The position numbers and the translations under genes are program-made. From contig VGTI01000001.1 in the NCBI GenBank assembly GCA_016874735.1, positions 62,001 to 126,000 on the forward strand: 64,000 nt of DNA, written 5' to 3'. This document shows positions 27,681-36,166 of this stretch, piece by piece. The notes beneath the pieces are model-generated. The model was not told the origin of the DNA. It saw only the letters and a list, made by a program, of their open reading frames with translations, and made no database searches. The stretch comes from Deltaproteobacteria bacterium (GTDB lineage: Bacteria; Bdellovibrionota_B; Oligoflexia; Oligoflexales; CAIYRB01). Position 1 is the first letter of the stretch; every line of letters begins with the position of its first letter.

Positions 27681-29372
27681 TCAACGCGTAGCGGGCTCAA
27701 GTTTGTCCAGTCGATAATACAACCAACGCTGCTGAGCGATACCGATGACGGTGTTCGTCAGCATGTAGAGAGTCAGTCCGGCTGGCAAAGACAGCATCAT
27801 GACTGTGAACATTATAGGCATAAACATCAAAATTTTCTCTTGAGTTTTATCCATTCCGGAAGTCGGGGTCAACTTCTGTTGTACGACCATCGCAACGCCC
27901 ATCAAGACTGGCGTGACGAAAAATGGGTCCATGGCTGATAAGTCCTGAATCCACAAGGCAAACGGAGCATGGCGCAAGCTTATCGATGTTTGTAGCACCT
28001 GGTAGAAAGCGAAGAAGACGGGAATCGTGGGCAGCACGGGCAAGCAGCCCTTCATCGGATTGATCTTGTTTGCCGCCATGAACTTCATGAGCTCCTGCTG
28101 CTGACGGGCACGATCGTCTTTGAAGCGCTCTTTGAGAGCGTTCATCTGGGGATTTAGCTTCTTCATCTTATGCATCGAAACCGTCGAGGCACGCACAAGG
28201 GGGTAAAAGAGCAGCTTCAGGCAGATCGTTAGTAAGATGATGGCGACACCGTAGTTGTGGGTCAATCGCTCAAAGGCTTCGATCACGAGGAGTAGTGGCT
28301 CGGCAATAAAGCCAAAGGTACCGAGGTGCATGGCGCTTGTGAGCTCTGCGTCAAAGTCATGCAAAATATTTATATCTTTAGGGCCTGCATAGACGCGGTA
28401 GTCCAGGCTGACGGTCTCGCCCGGCTGGACGCTGCCCTGGCGATCGAAATTAATGGCGCTGAGGCTGCAGCCGGTCTTGCCGCTGCCGGGTCCGTGATCT
28501 AGGCGGAGGCTACCCGTTTTGGCCTTCGGCTGAAATACAGTCAAAAAGTAATGGCGATCGATACCGACATAGCGCACTGGTACCCCGTCAAGACGCGGTG
28601 CGTCCGAGTCGCCATCGCAGAACTTCTCGACGTCAATCCATTCCGTGCTGTCGTCGGCACGGTAGATGAGCTGATCCCGCTCGCGCACGGTGCCAGGTAT
28701 GATCCCCAACAGCGCGGCAGATTTTTTGGCCCGCAGCGTTTCCGTCAGCAACAGGCCGCTCGTCAACTCGACCGCTTGGGCGCCGGTGTTGGTGAAACTT
28801 ACTTTCAAGTCGAGGCCGTAACCTTGCGCCGGAACGGTATACATCTGGCTGATCTTGAAACCGTTAACTTCGCGCCAAAAGGTCAGGCTTTGTCCTTGGC
28901 GGGTAGCGTGAAATACGCCAGACACCGCGTCGGGAATGCGTGACTCCATGGTGCCCTGCAGTGCCATCGGGCTATCAAGCAAATTGACCAGGCCTGAATC
29001 AGCACGATCGCTCTGTTTAAAATCTTTCAACTGAATCCCAGAAAACCCACCCAGCTCCTGCGAGAATTGATAAACTACTTTGTCGGTTTCAATTGTCAGG
29101 TCGCTGGCGCTGAGGGCGACCACTGTTGCCGGTGCGGGGGTCGCTGGCGGCGTACCTGCGGACGTGACTGGAGTCGCGGTGCTGGTGGTGTCAGGCGCCG
29201 CAGTTGTGCTGGAGGCGGCCGTAGTCGTGCTTGTTGCTGAGCTTTGGATACCCGAACCACTGCCTGGAGCCGGGCGCGGGTACTTGGAGTTAAGATATTG
29301 CGTGTAGATCAGGTAGAAGGCTACGCAGAGCACAACAGCAACGATGGAACGATGGTCGATTTTGTTATTCAC
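27681..29372 (-). CDS. yidC: Membrane protein insertase YidC
   Basis: Inner-membrane insertase/chaperone that works with or without Sec. The protein (about 563 aa) has an N-terminal anchor (SIVAVVLCVAFYLIY) and a Ser/Thr/Ala-rich linker (about 40-90). A large periplasmic beta domain (about 95-350) follows, then the conserved C-terminal hydrophobic core with YGVAIILLTICLKLLFYPL, the cytosolic loop KMKKLNPQMNALKERF and two further helical segments. The GTG start is picked because it overlaps the yidD stop as GTGA; a TTG further upstream would create a longer overlap without support. The large periplasmic domain is the Gram-negative form. Confidence 0.96.
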   Translation of the reverse strand: MNNKIDHRSIVAVVLCVAFYLIYTQYLNSKYPRPAPGSGSGIQSSATSTTTAASSTTAAPDTTSTATPVTSAGTPPATPAPATVVALSASDLTIETDKVVYQFSQELGGFSGIQLKDFKQSDRADSGLVNLLDSPMALQGTMESRIPDAVSGVFHATRQGQSLTFWREVNGFKISQMYTVPAQGYGLDLKVSFTNTGAQAVELTSGLLLTETLRAKKSAALLGIIPGTVRERDQLIYRADDSTEWIDVEKFCDGDSDAPRLDGVPVRYVGIDRHYFLTVFQPKAKTGSLRLDHGPGSGKTGCSLSAINFDRQGSVQPGETVSLDYRVYAGPKDINILHDFDAELTSAMHLGTFGFIAEPLLLVIEAFERLTHNYGVAIILLTICLKLLFYPLVRASTVSMHKMKKLNPQMNALKERFKDDRARQQQELMKFMAANKINPMKGCLPVLPTIPVFFAFYQVLQTSISLRHAPFALWIQDLSAMDPFFVTPVLMGVAMVVQQKLTPTSGMDKTQEKILMFMPIMFTVMMLSLPAGLTLYMLTNTVIGIAQQRWLYYRLDKLEPATR

Positions 29373-29617
29373 GGTAGATCGATTCCCCCAGGATGGAAAG
29401 GATGGCAACGTAGCAGTCGTCCGCCAATTTTCTTAAGTGCCACTGGCAGCGGGTAAGCCGCCAAACAGTCCTTAGCGTAATGAGAGCAGCTTGGATAAAA
29501 GCGGCATCGCGGTCCCAGTACAACTGACAAGGAACGTTGGTATATCACAATCAGCAAAGAAAGCAGCCTAACGATTGCGGACTTTCGGCCCCGTGTTCGA
29601 TGCCGCGTTTGATTCAT
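29369..29617 (-). CDS. yidD: Membrane protein insertion efficiency factor YidD
   Basis: Small basic protein of 82 aa. It shows the family core LLIVIYQRSLSVVLG, CRFYPSCSHYA and CHPFHPGGIDLP. YidD is a membrane-associated factor that aids YidC-dependent insertion. The ATG overlaps the rnpA stop as ATGA and its own stop overlaps the yidC start, so three genes are chained by 4-nt overlaps. Confidence 0.95.
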   Translation of the reverse strand: MNQTRHRTRGRKSAIVRLLSLLIVIYQRSLSVVLGPRCRFYPSCSHYAKDCLAAYPLPVALKKIGGRLLRCHPFHPGGIDLP

Positions 29618-30000
29618 GGCTCCAACTGACGTTTAAGTCGCTTGAGTCCCTGCTGCAAAGAGGTTGCTATAGTCTCACTGTCGCTACCGGCGGCGCTTCC
29701 TCTAGCCACAATCACGAGATCGGTACTCCAAAGAGCGGCGAATTGCTCCAGCTCTGGCCGCAGCTGACGGTAGGCTTCGCGCAAGTGACGCTTGACCCGA
29801 TTGCGTACTACAGCATTGCCGACCCGGCGGGAAACCACCAAACCAACACGGCCACCGCCGTCTTTGGGGCCAGACTCGCCTGGCTGACGCGGACGCAAAT
29901 AAAGCACTACTGGACCACCGACCACTTTCTGCCCCTCGTCAAAGGCGCGGCGGAAATCGATACTGTGATGCAGTCGTAGTGCTTTGGGAAATGCGTACAC
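29614..30000 (-). CDS. rnpA: Ribonuclease P protein component
   Basis: Basic 128-aa cofactor of RNase P, which trims the 5' leader of tRNA precursors with the rnpB RNA, also encoded in this window at about 60.5 kb. Visible features are LHHSIDFRRAF, the beta strand GRVGLVVSRRVGNA and the RNR motif RNRVKRHLREAYR. The insertion RPRQPGESGPKDGG between strands is longer than in many homologues. The GTG start has no clear ribosome site; coupling to rpmH, 15 nt upstream, is likely. Confidence 0.94.
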   Translation of the reverse strand: MYAFPKALRLHHSIDFRRAFDEGQKVVGGPVVLYLRPRQPGESGPKDGGGRVGLVVSRRVGNAVVRNRVKRHLREAYRQLRPELEQFAALWSTDLVIVARGSAAGSDSETIATSLQQGLKRLKRQLEP

Positions 30001-30015
30001 TTTAAAAGTCAGTAA

Positions 30016-30165
30016 TTACTTGCTGTAAGCAGTAACGGCGAGGCGCTTGCGGCCTTTAGCACGGCGCAGCTTAAGCACGTTACGGCCGCCTGGAGTTGCC
30101 ATCCGTGCGCGGAATCCATGGGTACGGAGGCGTTTCAGGTTGCTAGGTTGAAATGTGCGTTTCAT
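30016..30165 (-). CDS. rpmH: 50S ribosomal protein L34
   Basis: A 49-aa protein beginning [18 protein letters not shown] and ending RLAVTAYSK. It is a textbook L34: very basic, with [22 protein letters not shown] in two overlapping conserved blocks. The ATG is preceded by AGGGA. It leads the rnpA-yidD-yidC-jag-mnmE operon. Confidence 0.98.
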   Translation of the reverse strand: MKRTFQPSNLKRLRTHGFRARMATPGGRNVLKLRRAKGRKRLAVTAYSK

Positions 30166-30203
30166 CGAAAGGTCCCTTCATAATCTCTGCAATAGCGGGG
30201 GGG

Positions 30204-30232
30204 ACCATACCAGACCAGTTTCAGGAATGCAA
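30204..30232 (-). promoter_or_regulatory. Candidate promoter of the rpmH operon
   Basis: On the minus strand TTGCAT is followed after 17 nt by TATGGT, itself preceded by TGG, giving an extended -10. A run of seven C on this strand lies just downstream in the leader. Confidence 0.45.
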
Positions 30233-30252
30233 TGCCATGCCAGGACCGAGAT

Positions 30253-31227
30253 TCATCGCGTCAGATTGGCTCCGGTGTTTATCATTTCCCATTGAGTTGT
30301 TCTCCCGGATCCCGTCATGCCAAGTAGCACCTTCTCCTTCATCTCCATTTCCAGCTTCGCAGCAGATTCTTTAAACCTTAGTTTCGGGCTGTTCCTGGGA
30401 TCGGGATTCTCCACGATGGCGTTTTTTATTACCGTGAGATCGATGAACGAGGTGCTGCCACTGTAGTAAACCTTGCCTGTAAACATTAAGGTATTCGGCG
30501 GTACCGTTTTACCTTTAGAATCTTTAAGGCCTTTACCCGTGCCGTCGTCCCGCACCCAAGCCTCGACTAGAGGTACCTGGCCGTTGGAGGCGTCTGTGCC
30601 AGTGACTTTCACCTCAATGACGCCCAGCTTGGTCATCGCTAGATTCTCATCCTTGCATCCCTGGTAGATGTCCCATGTGCCCTTAATCTTGCTAAGGACG
30701 CGTAAAATATCCAGCTCAGTGGCCTTAAACGTTACGATATGCCTGATCTGTGTGCTTGGGTCGTTTTTGTTGAACCAGAAGTCAACGACCGGGATCACCG
30801 TCGGATCGGTCAGTGTCACCGCGATTTCGACATCAGCGACTGGGTCATCTTTTTTCTCTGTGATTTGGACGGCATCGGCAGGAATCTCCTTGCCAGATTT
30901 GTCGCTAAATCCCCATTTGCGGTTCGGGAACAGGCTCATCGGCACCCGTTTATTGTTCTTATCGACAACCGCACAACGAGTCGACACGACCTTCCCCTGG
31001 GGGCTGACGATATTTTCGTACTCTTCGCAGTCAAGCTTGGAGGAAGTGAGATAGGCACCAGCGATACTCTGAGGGCTATCTGCCGCGGTGTCCTCGCCGC
31101 TGCTGGAGCCCTTCCTAGTGTCCGAACTCGTGGCCGATTCCTTCATCAGTGACCCCTGACCGCAGCCACTCATCAGGCCGAGTAGGCAGGCAATGATCCA
31201 AGCCGAATTTAGGATTCTTTGGCGCAT
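30253..31227 (-). CDS. Orphan lipoprotein
   Basis: A 324-aa protein with no family I recognise. It has a clear lipoprotein signal (IIACLLGLMSGCG, Cys at about 22), a Ser/Thr/Asp-rich tether (about 25-55), and a soluble domain with three further cysteines (YLTSSKLDCEE, STRCAVVD, YQGCKDEN). The start has GGGGG 6 nt upstream. It lies upstream of rpmH in the same direction with a separate promoter candidate between them, in the position where dnaA/oriC is often found. The role is unknown; periplasmic or outer-membrane location is inferred from the lipobox. Confidence 0.68.
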   Translation of the reverse strand: MRQRILNSAWIIACLLGLMSGCGQGSLMKESATSSDTRKGSSSGEDTAADSPQSIAGAYLTSSKLDCEEYENIVSPQGKVVSTRCAVVDKNNKRVPMSLFPNRKWGFSDKSGKEIPADAVQITEKKDDPVADVEIAVTLTDPTVIPVVDFWFNKNDPSTQIRHIVTFKATELDILRVLSKIKGTWDIYQGCKDENLAMTKLGVIEVKVTGTDASNGQVPLVEAWVRDDGTGKGLKDSKGKTVPPNTLMFTGKVYYSGSTSFIDLTVIKNAIVENPDPRNSPKLRFKESAAKLEMEMKEKVLLGMTGSGRTTQWEMINTGANLTR

Positions 31228-31379
31228 TTTTGACCCCCGTTGCTTAGTTCTTCGGCAAGTGTTTTATGGAACTTTAGGAGGTCGTTTAACTAACTGAAAT
31301 AAGTGAAGTAATTTCTTTCCTTTTAAATTCCTTTCAAGACCTCATGTTGGACGGAGTTGGTAAAACTGGCATCCAACTT

Positions 31380-31482
31380 AGATATCCCAAATTATAGATA
31401 AAGATCTAAAACAATATTATTATTATTAATTATAATAAAATGTTGATTTTTTATTAAAATAGTTTAAAAATAGGTTTCCTTT
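31380..31482. other. AT-rich intergenic island
   Basis: The 282-nt gap between the orphan lipoprotein and the repeat-protein gene contains about 100 nt made almost wholly of A and T, including a TAT/TTA-rich run and a TATAAT at 31431. No DnaA box (TTATCCACA) is visible on either strand. It probably holds the divergent promoters; a matching -35 is not clear. Confidence 0.5.
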
Positions 31483-31509
31483 TGACCTTTTCCGCAAGTA
31501 GGTGACCAT

Positions 31510-32706
31510 ATGCAAGCCATGCGTATCGCCGGACTTTTGTGGTTAGTCAGCAGCCTCAGCGGCACGGCATTTGCCGGAATGCCGCGCCTACAAATAAGAC
31601 CAGCTATCCCTGTAGGTTATACTGGCGATATCCTGCGACTACAGGTCAAGCTGCCGTGTGGTAGCCGTTACTTCGGTCTGGTCGCCAAAGGCGACGGCAA
31701 GGGCAAGGTCTTGCAGGTGGCTGCTGCGGTCACCGACAGTAGCGTCGTCTGTACATCGATGCCTCAAGTCGTCGAGGTCGGCGCCGATTTTCTGGCGACG
31801 CGCCACTATGAGACTGTAGCGCCGATGGCTGTCACGGCTGGGACCCGCATCCATGCGGTTCCTGTCGAGGAGCTTCGCTTGGTCTCTCGGGCAAAGGGAC
31901 CAAAAGGTCTGCACGCAGTCTACACTAAACACTGCGGACTGGACCTTGGTACGGTGATTCATCGCAGCGCATCGAACCAACTCGAGATCGCCATGGTGGA
32001 GGAGAGTGTATCAAAGGAACGCGCCACGCAGTGTCTTGCTGCCCCGATGGCCCGCAAGATTTCTTGGGTGTCTATCGAGAATGCTTCGTTAACGGTCAAG
32101 CCCCTGCCGACCAGTAGTCGATCGTTAGCCCGCCAGTTCACCATGGCGCTGGCATCCGTTAACACAGTGAAGGCTACCCGAGATGGAATCACAGTGAGCT
32201 ATCAGCGCCACTGCAACGAGGCACCCGTGGGACTCGTGCTTGGAGCGAGTTCGATGGCTCATGCCCGTATCGGTGTGCTTGTTGCCAGGTATCCCAATGT
32301 GCGCTGTTTAGACGAGATGCCCGTGGCTATCACCGAGCTCATGAACGAACCTGCGATCATGCTGCCCCAGTCGATGGAACTTAGTACGCTTCACCAGGTC
32401 GCAGGAGCTGACATCAACTTGCGCGCACCCAGTGCTATCACCCTAGAAAAGAGTCCAAAACTGACAAGTTTGCGCCTGAGTTTTATCGATAGCTGCCAGC
32501 TTCGCTACGCCGTCTACGCACGTGATAATTCGGGGCGCCTAGCGGTGGGCACTTTAGCTATGCAGGAGACACCAAAAGCGATCAATTTAGCGGCCGTGGA
32601 GCCGGCGTGCTCAAAAATGCCAGCGCAGACGGACATTGTGCAGCCATTTATTGCCTCAGATTTGCATGCGAGTCAGATTTACCCACTGCGTGTGCGTGGT
32701 GGCTGA
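31510..32706 (+). CDS. Secreted protein of four cysteine-pair repeats
   Basis: A 398-aa protein with a signal peptide (LLWLVSSLSGTAFAG) and no family I recognise. The rest is four tandem modules of about 93 residues. Each has two cysteines: 50/81, 142/175, 235/266 and 329/367. First cysteines fall in strands such as LQVKLPC, AVYTKHC, VSYQRHC and LSFIDSC; second cysteines precede a Pro in VCTSMP, QCLAAP, RCLDEMP and ACSKMP. Spacing suggests one disulfide per immunoglobulin-like or similar beta module. The ATG has AGGTGA 7 nt upstream. The protein is probably periplasmic or surface-exposed. The next gene downstream is alr, with a 72-nt gap and no obvious functional tie. Confidence 0.72.
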   Translation: MQAMRIAGLLWLVSSLSGTAFAGMPRLQIRPAIPVGYTGDILRLQVKLPCGSRYFGLVAKGDGKGKVLQVAAAVTDSSVVCTSMPQVVEVGADFLATRHYETVAPMAVTAGTRIHAVPVEELRLVSRAKGPKGLHAVYTKHCGLDLGTVIHRSASNQLEIAMVEESVSKERATQCLAAPMARKISWVSIENASLTVKPLPTSSRSLARQFTMALASVNTVKATRDGITVSYQRHCNEAPVGLVLGASSMAHARIGVLVARYPNVRCLDEMPVAITELMNEPAIMLPQSMELSTLHQVAGADINLRAPSAITLEKSPKLTSLRLSFIDSCQLRYAVYARDNSGRLAVGTLAMQETPKAINLAAVEPACSKMPAQTDIVQPFIASDLHASQIYPLRVRGG

Positions 32707-32778
32707 GACGGCAGTCTCCCCAAAAAAGACGTCAGACTTTGATCATCAGAACGTGTAACATGAAGACACGGAGTGATC

Positions 32779-33894
32779 ATGCTGACGCAAATTCATTTGA
32801 GTGCAGAGGCTTTGCGGCACAACTACGGGCTGTTTTGTCAGCTCGCAGGGAAGTCGCGTGTAGCCCCAGTTTTGAAATCGAACGCTTACGGACACGGGCT
32901 CAAAGAGGTCTATAGCGTCCTAGCTGCAGAACGCCCTGAGTGGTTATGTGTCAACTATGTCGCCGAAGGGCGGCTACTACGTGCGCTGGGTCATCAAGGC
33001 CGGATTTTGGTAGTCGGTCCAGCTGTTGTACGTGAACTTGATGAGGCATTCAGCCTCGACCTTGACCTCGTGATCGGTAACGAGGATGTACTCGCTGCAT
33101 GGATGCAAGCAGTAGGGCGGCCACGGTTACACCTCAAATTTGACACCGGTATGTCTAGACAGGGTTTTGCGCCTAGCGATGCGCATAACCTTGCTATGAG
33201 ACTGACCCAGTTTAAGGATCGCCTGATCGGAGTTTGTACTCATTTTGCCAACGTCGAAGATGTGACGGATCACGGCTACGCCACTAGGCAACTCGATCTC
33301 TTCAATCAGGCTGTAGCCGTTTTTAAAGGGGCGGGATTACAGTTGATGCTGCATGCCGCCTCGAGTGCGTCGACACTCATCATGAATCAGAGCTACTTTG
33401 ATTTGGTGCGCGTTGGGATCTCACTCTACGGTCCGTGGCCGTCGCCTTTAACGCGCGTGTCTTATTTGCAGCTTAATCGGGATGTTTTAGATTTGCGACC
33501 AGTGCTGCGTTGGACGACCGAAGTGACGACGGTAAAACCAGTGGCTGCAGGTCAATTTATCGGGTACGGGTGCACCTTCCGTGCGATGCGTGATATGCGT
33601 GTTGCCGTATTACCGGTCGGTTATTACGAGGGCTACCCACGACTTGCCGGAGAGGCTGCCAGTTACGTGCTGATCAAGGGATCACGATGTCCTATAGTTG
33701 GGCGTATCTGCATGAACATGATGATGGTAGACGTTACCCATCTAGCAGATTGTCAGGTCGGAGATAGCGTCACACTGATTGGCGACGATGGTCAGGACAG
33801 GGTAATTGCTCATGACGTTGCAGGTTGGGCTCGGACTATCCATTACGAGTTGCTAACCAGGTTGCATGGCGATATACCGCGTCAATTGGACTAG
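32779..33894 (+). CDS. alr: Alanine racemase
   Basis: PLP enzyme that makes D-alanine for peptidoglycan. Motifs are VLKSNAYGHGL with the PLP lysine near residue 34, HFANVEDV, a Ser-rich phosphate region HAASSAST, VGYYEGYPR, and CMNMMMVDVTHL. The usual CMDQ here reads CMNM. The catalytic tyrosine is probably the second Tyr region (VGYY). At 371 aa it has the normal length. The ATG is chosen over an overlapping GTG two codons upstream because GGAG lies 5 nt before it. hslO follows at once. Confidence 0.94.
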   Translation: MLTQIHLSAEALRHNYGLFCQLAGKSRVAPVLKSNAYGHGLKEVYSVLAAERPEWLCVNYVAEGRLLRALGHQGRILVVGPAVVRELDEAFSLDLDLVIGNEDVLAAWMQAVGRPRLHLKFDTGMSRQGFAPSDAHNLAMRLTQFKDRLIGVCTHFANVEDVTDHGYATRQLDLFNQAVAVFKGAGLQLMLHAASSASTLIMNQSYFDLVRVGISLYGPWPSPLTRVSYLQLNRDVLDLRPVLRWTTEVTTVKPVAAGQFIGYGCTFRAMRDMRVAVLPVGYYEGYPRLAGEAASYVLIKGSRCPIVGRICMNMMMVDVTHLADCQVGDSVTLIGDDGQDRVIAHDVAGWARTIHYELLTRLHGDIPRQLD

Positions 33895-33930
33895 TTGCGT
33901 GCGGTCATTTTTGATCTTGTAGGAGTCCCC

Positions 33931-34818
33931 GTGGACGTCTTGGCTCATTATCATATGTTCGATTACAGGGCCCGTTGTGCAGTGGCTGTCACCACCGACA
34001 TCGTCCGTGAGCTGCAAAAGCGCCATCAGCTCGATCCCGTAACCACGATTGCCGTGGGGCGAGCAGTGAGTTGCGCGGCTCTTCTGGCCTCGGTGCTCAA
34101 GTCAGGGCAGGAATACGTACATACAATATTTGCCGGTGATGGTGGACTGCTGGCTAAAGTCATTGCTGAATGTAACGGCGACGGTCACTGCCGCGGTTAT
34201 GCCGTGCCACCGCGCCTCATCGAGGTCATGTCGGCCGGGGACGAGGCGCCATCCTCAGTTGGTGAGGCCCTTGGCGGTCGTGGTCTGCTCACTGTCACCC
34301 GAGGCCTTCCCGTTGAGCAGGGTGGGCCGTACAACGCTATTAGCGCCCTCGAAAACGGTGAAATAGCTGCCGACATTGCTAGGTACTTAACAGATTCCGA
34401 GCAAATTCCCTCGGCGGTTGGTGCTGGGGTGAAATTGGCATCCGACGGCAGCGTTTTGGCCGCTGGCGGGGTCCTTGTCCAAAGACTCGGTGGCGCTGTC
34501 CTCGATGAGGCCGAACTCACGGCCATCGAGGAGCGTATGCGTCAGCAGCTCTCGATTTCTGATCGGATAGCGGCAGGCCAGTCGAGCGATGAGATCGTCG
34601 CATTTCTTCAGGGCACAACTGGTCAGTTTGGCCTGCTGATGACGCGACCGCTGGTGTTCAAGTGTACATGTACGCATGACAAAATGATGCAGGCTCTGGC
34701 AGCATTAGGTGAGGATGAGCTTAAGAGCATCCTCAAAGAAACTGGGCGCTTAGCCGTGCGTTGCCAGTACTGTGCAGAAGAGCGTCAGTTCCGTCTCGCT
34801 GAGGTTATCAAGCACTAA
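33931..34818 (+). CDS. hslO: Redox-regulated chaperone Hsp33
   Basis: Cytosolic holdase activated by oxidation. The C-terminal zinc switch is intact: CTC (FKCTCTHDKM) and, 31 residues later, CQYC. The N-terminal domain shows the family pattern: RELQKRHQLDP, GRAVSCAALLASVLK, and the conserved YLTDSEQIPSAVGAGV. Several in-frame starts exist; the GTG giving VDVLAHYHMFDY is chosen because AGGAG lies 5 nt upstream, 36 nt after the alr stop. It is 295 aa, typical of the family. Its stop overlaps the VOC gene convergently by 4 nt. Confidence 0.93.
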   Translation: MDVLAHYHMFDYRARCAVAVTTDIVRELQKRHQLDPVTTIAVGRAVSCAALLASVLKSGQEYVHTIFAGDGGLLAKVIAECNGDGHCRGYAVPPRLIEVMSAGDEAPSSVGEALGGRGLLTVTRGLPVEQGGPYNAISALENGEIAADIARYLTDSEQIPSAVGAGVKLASDGSVLAAGGVLVQRLGGAVLDEAELTAIEERMRQQLSISDRIAAGQSSDEIVAFLQGTTGQFGLLMTRPLVFKCTCTHDKMMQALAALGEDELKSILKETGRLAVRCQYCAEERQFRLAEVIKH

Positions 34819-35207
34819 GCCGGTGGTGTCGCCTTTTCAAAGAGTCCAAAGCGCGTGCCATCAAGATCTTCACAAAGATGCACAACCCCATAGCCCGGAA
34901 GCTTGAGGGTTGTGGCAACCCTGCGACCACCAGATGCCACCACCCGCTCAAGAGTCCCTTGCGGGTCATCAACAGTGAAATACAAGGTCACTCGCTGTGA
35001 CCCTGCGTTCTCCCCTTTGTTCGCGGGGCGCAGACTGATGCCGAAAGGACAGTCGCGTGGCACTTCCATGAGTGCCATCTCGTGAAATTCTACCGGCACC
35101 GGACGCCACCCAAAAGCCTCATCGTAAAATTTAATCGATTTGGCTAGGTCGCTGACCAGAATTTCGATCTGGCATAAGCGAGTTGGGTCAACGCCGCAAC
35201 GACTCAT
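34815..35207 (-). CDS. VOC (glyoxalase/dioxygenase) superfamily protein
   Basis: A 130-aa protein with two beta-alpha-beta-beta-beta modules, typical of vicinal-oxygen-chelate proteins: IEILVSDLAKSIKFYDEAFGWRP in the first and VTLYFTVDDPQGTLERVVASG with HLCEDLDGTRFGLFE in the second. Likely metal ligands include the final Glu and a His, but the substrate is not evident. The ATG overlaps the stop of the HEAT-like gene as ATGA, so the two are probably cotranslated. Confidence 0.8.
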   Translation of the reverse strand: MSRCGVDPTRLCQIEILVSDLAKSIKFYDEAFGWRPVPVEFHEMALMEVPRDCPFGISLRPANKGENAGSQRVTLYFTVDDPQGTLERVVASGGRRVATTLKLPGYGVVHLCEDLDGTRFGLFEKATPPA

Positions 35208-35947
35208 GATCTCACTTCAAGACGGCCGTCCTTGCTGATGAAGAGCGGTCCGACGATATTACCGCTAGGGAAGCGCTCGGGCTCTTTCAGCTTCCAGCCG
35301 TGTTTAAGGAAGGCCTCGATCACCGAGCGACGAATCCTAGTATTGTCAGGGCTCTCGTCTCCGATGAAGCGCTCGATGGCTCCCGGGACCACTGGGTCAT
35401 CTTGTTCAATTAAGACTTCCGTCGCGGCAAAGCGCACTCTCTCGTCCGGATCGGCTATAAAGTGCAGCAGTTGCTCCGCGAACCCAGGCAGTTTGTAATC
35501 GATCATGTAACATAAGATGTCGTAATTCTTGTCGACTTTGGCCTGATCAAAGCGAACATCGGCAAAATCGAGAGCGCTCTTCAGAATTTCGATGACCTGG
35601 TCCTCTTTACCGAGGGCCTTCAATGTTTTAATCGGCCAGGCAATGCGATTAGTAGTCAGTAGGTGCTCGCGGACATGCGGTAGGGCAGTTTCACCGTAAG
35701 CGATGATACCGTCCATGCACGATTCCTTTTCCCTCGTATCATTGATCCCGTGCTCCAGACTGTACTCGAAGCGTTGCAGCAGGGCAGGCACCGCGACGTG
35801 TGGATCATCCAGGCCCTTGAAGTACTCTATGGCGGCCTGACGATCTTCCTTTATGGCTTTGGGATTTTTGATGACGGCCAATGACTTGCCAATCTTACGT
35901 TCGTCACGCTGTTTGCGGTAATCTTTGAATCGATCAAATAAGCCCAC
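35204..35947 (-). CDS. HEAT-repeat-like protein
   Basis: A predominantly helical protein of about 247 aa. Repeating helix pairs with DP...V..A patterns (GLDDPHVAVPALLQRF, IADPDERVRFAATEVLIEQ) indicate HEAT-like repeats over about residues 40-215, a protein-binding scaffold with no catalytic motif. The GTG giving VGLFDRFKDYRKQ is favoured because it begins at the conserved-looking amphipathic start and has AAGGGTGG upstream; a longer GTG start 36 nt upstream is possible. Coupled to the VOC gene by a 4-nt overlap. Function unknown. Confidence 0.7.
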   Translation of the reverse strand: MGLFDRFKDYRKQRDERKIGKSLAVIKNPKAIKEDRQAAIEYFKGLDDPHVAVPALLQRFEYSLEHGINDTREKESCMDGIIAYGETALPHVREHLLTTNRIAWPIKTLKALGKEDQVIEILKSALDFADVRFDQAKVDKNYDILCYMIDYKLPGFAEQLLHFIADPDERVRFAATEVLIEQDDPVVPGAIERFIGDESPDNTRIRRSVIEAFLKHGWKLKEPERFPSGNIVGPLFISKDGRLEVRS

Positions 35948-36166
35948 GGCAACCACCCTTTCCAGATGCAAGACCCCAATCACTCTAGTCTCATCTGGAC
36001 ACCATGCCTAGGTTTTTCTAGCTAGCGACATCGATGTCTGCCATTGCGCAATCACATGACGAGAATGGCTGAATTGTGTTATGGCTGAGGCTTGCAACTA
36101 GTGAGCTTAAGGGGCCCCGACCAGTTGGTACGGTCGAGCCGCTGTAGTCAGGAGCAATCGTTACCT

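Noticed and set aside
31228-31509. AT-rich gap near rpmH as a replication origin
   Set aside because: No DnaA box (TTATCCACA or its complement) is visible and dnaA/dnaN are absent nearby; a promoter region is the simpler reading.
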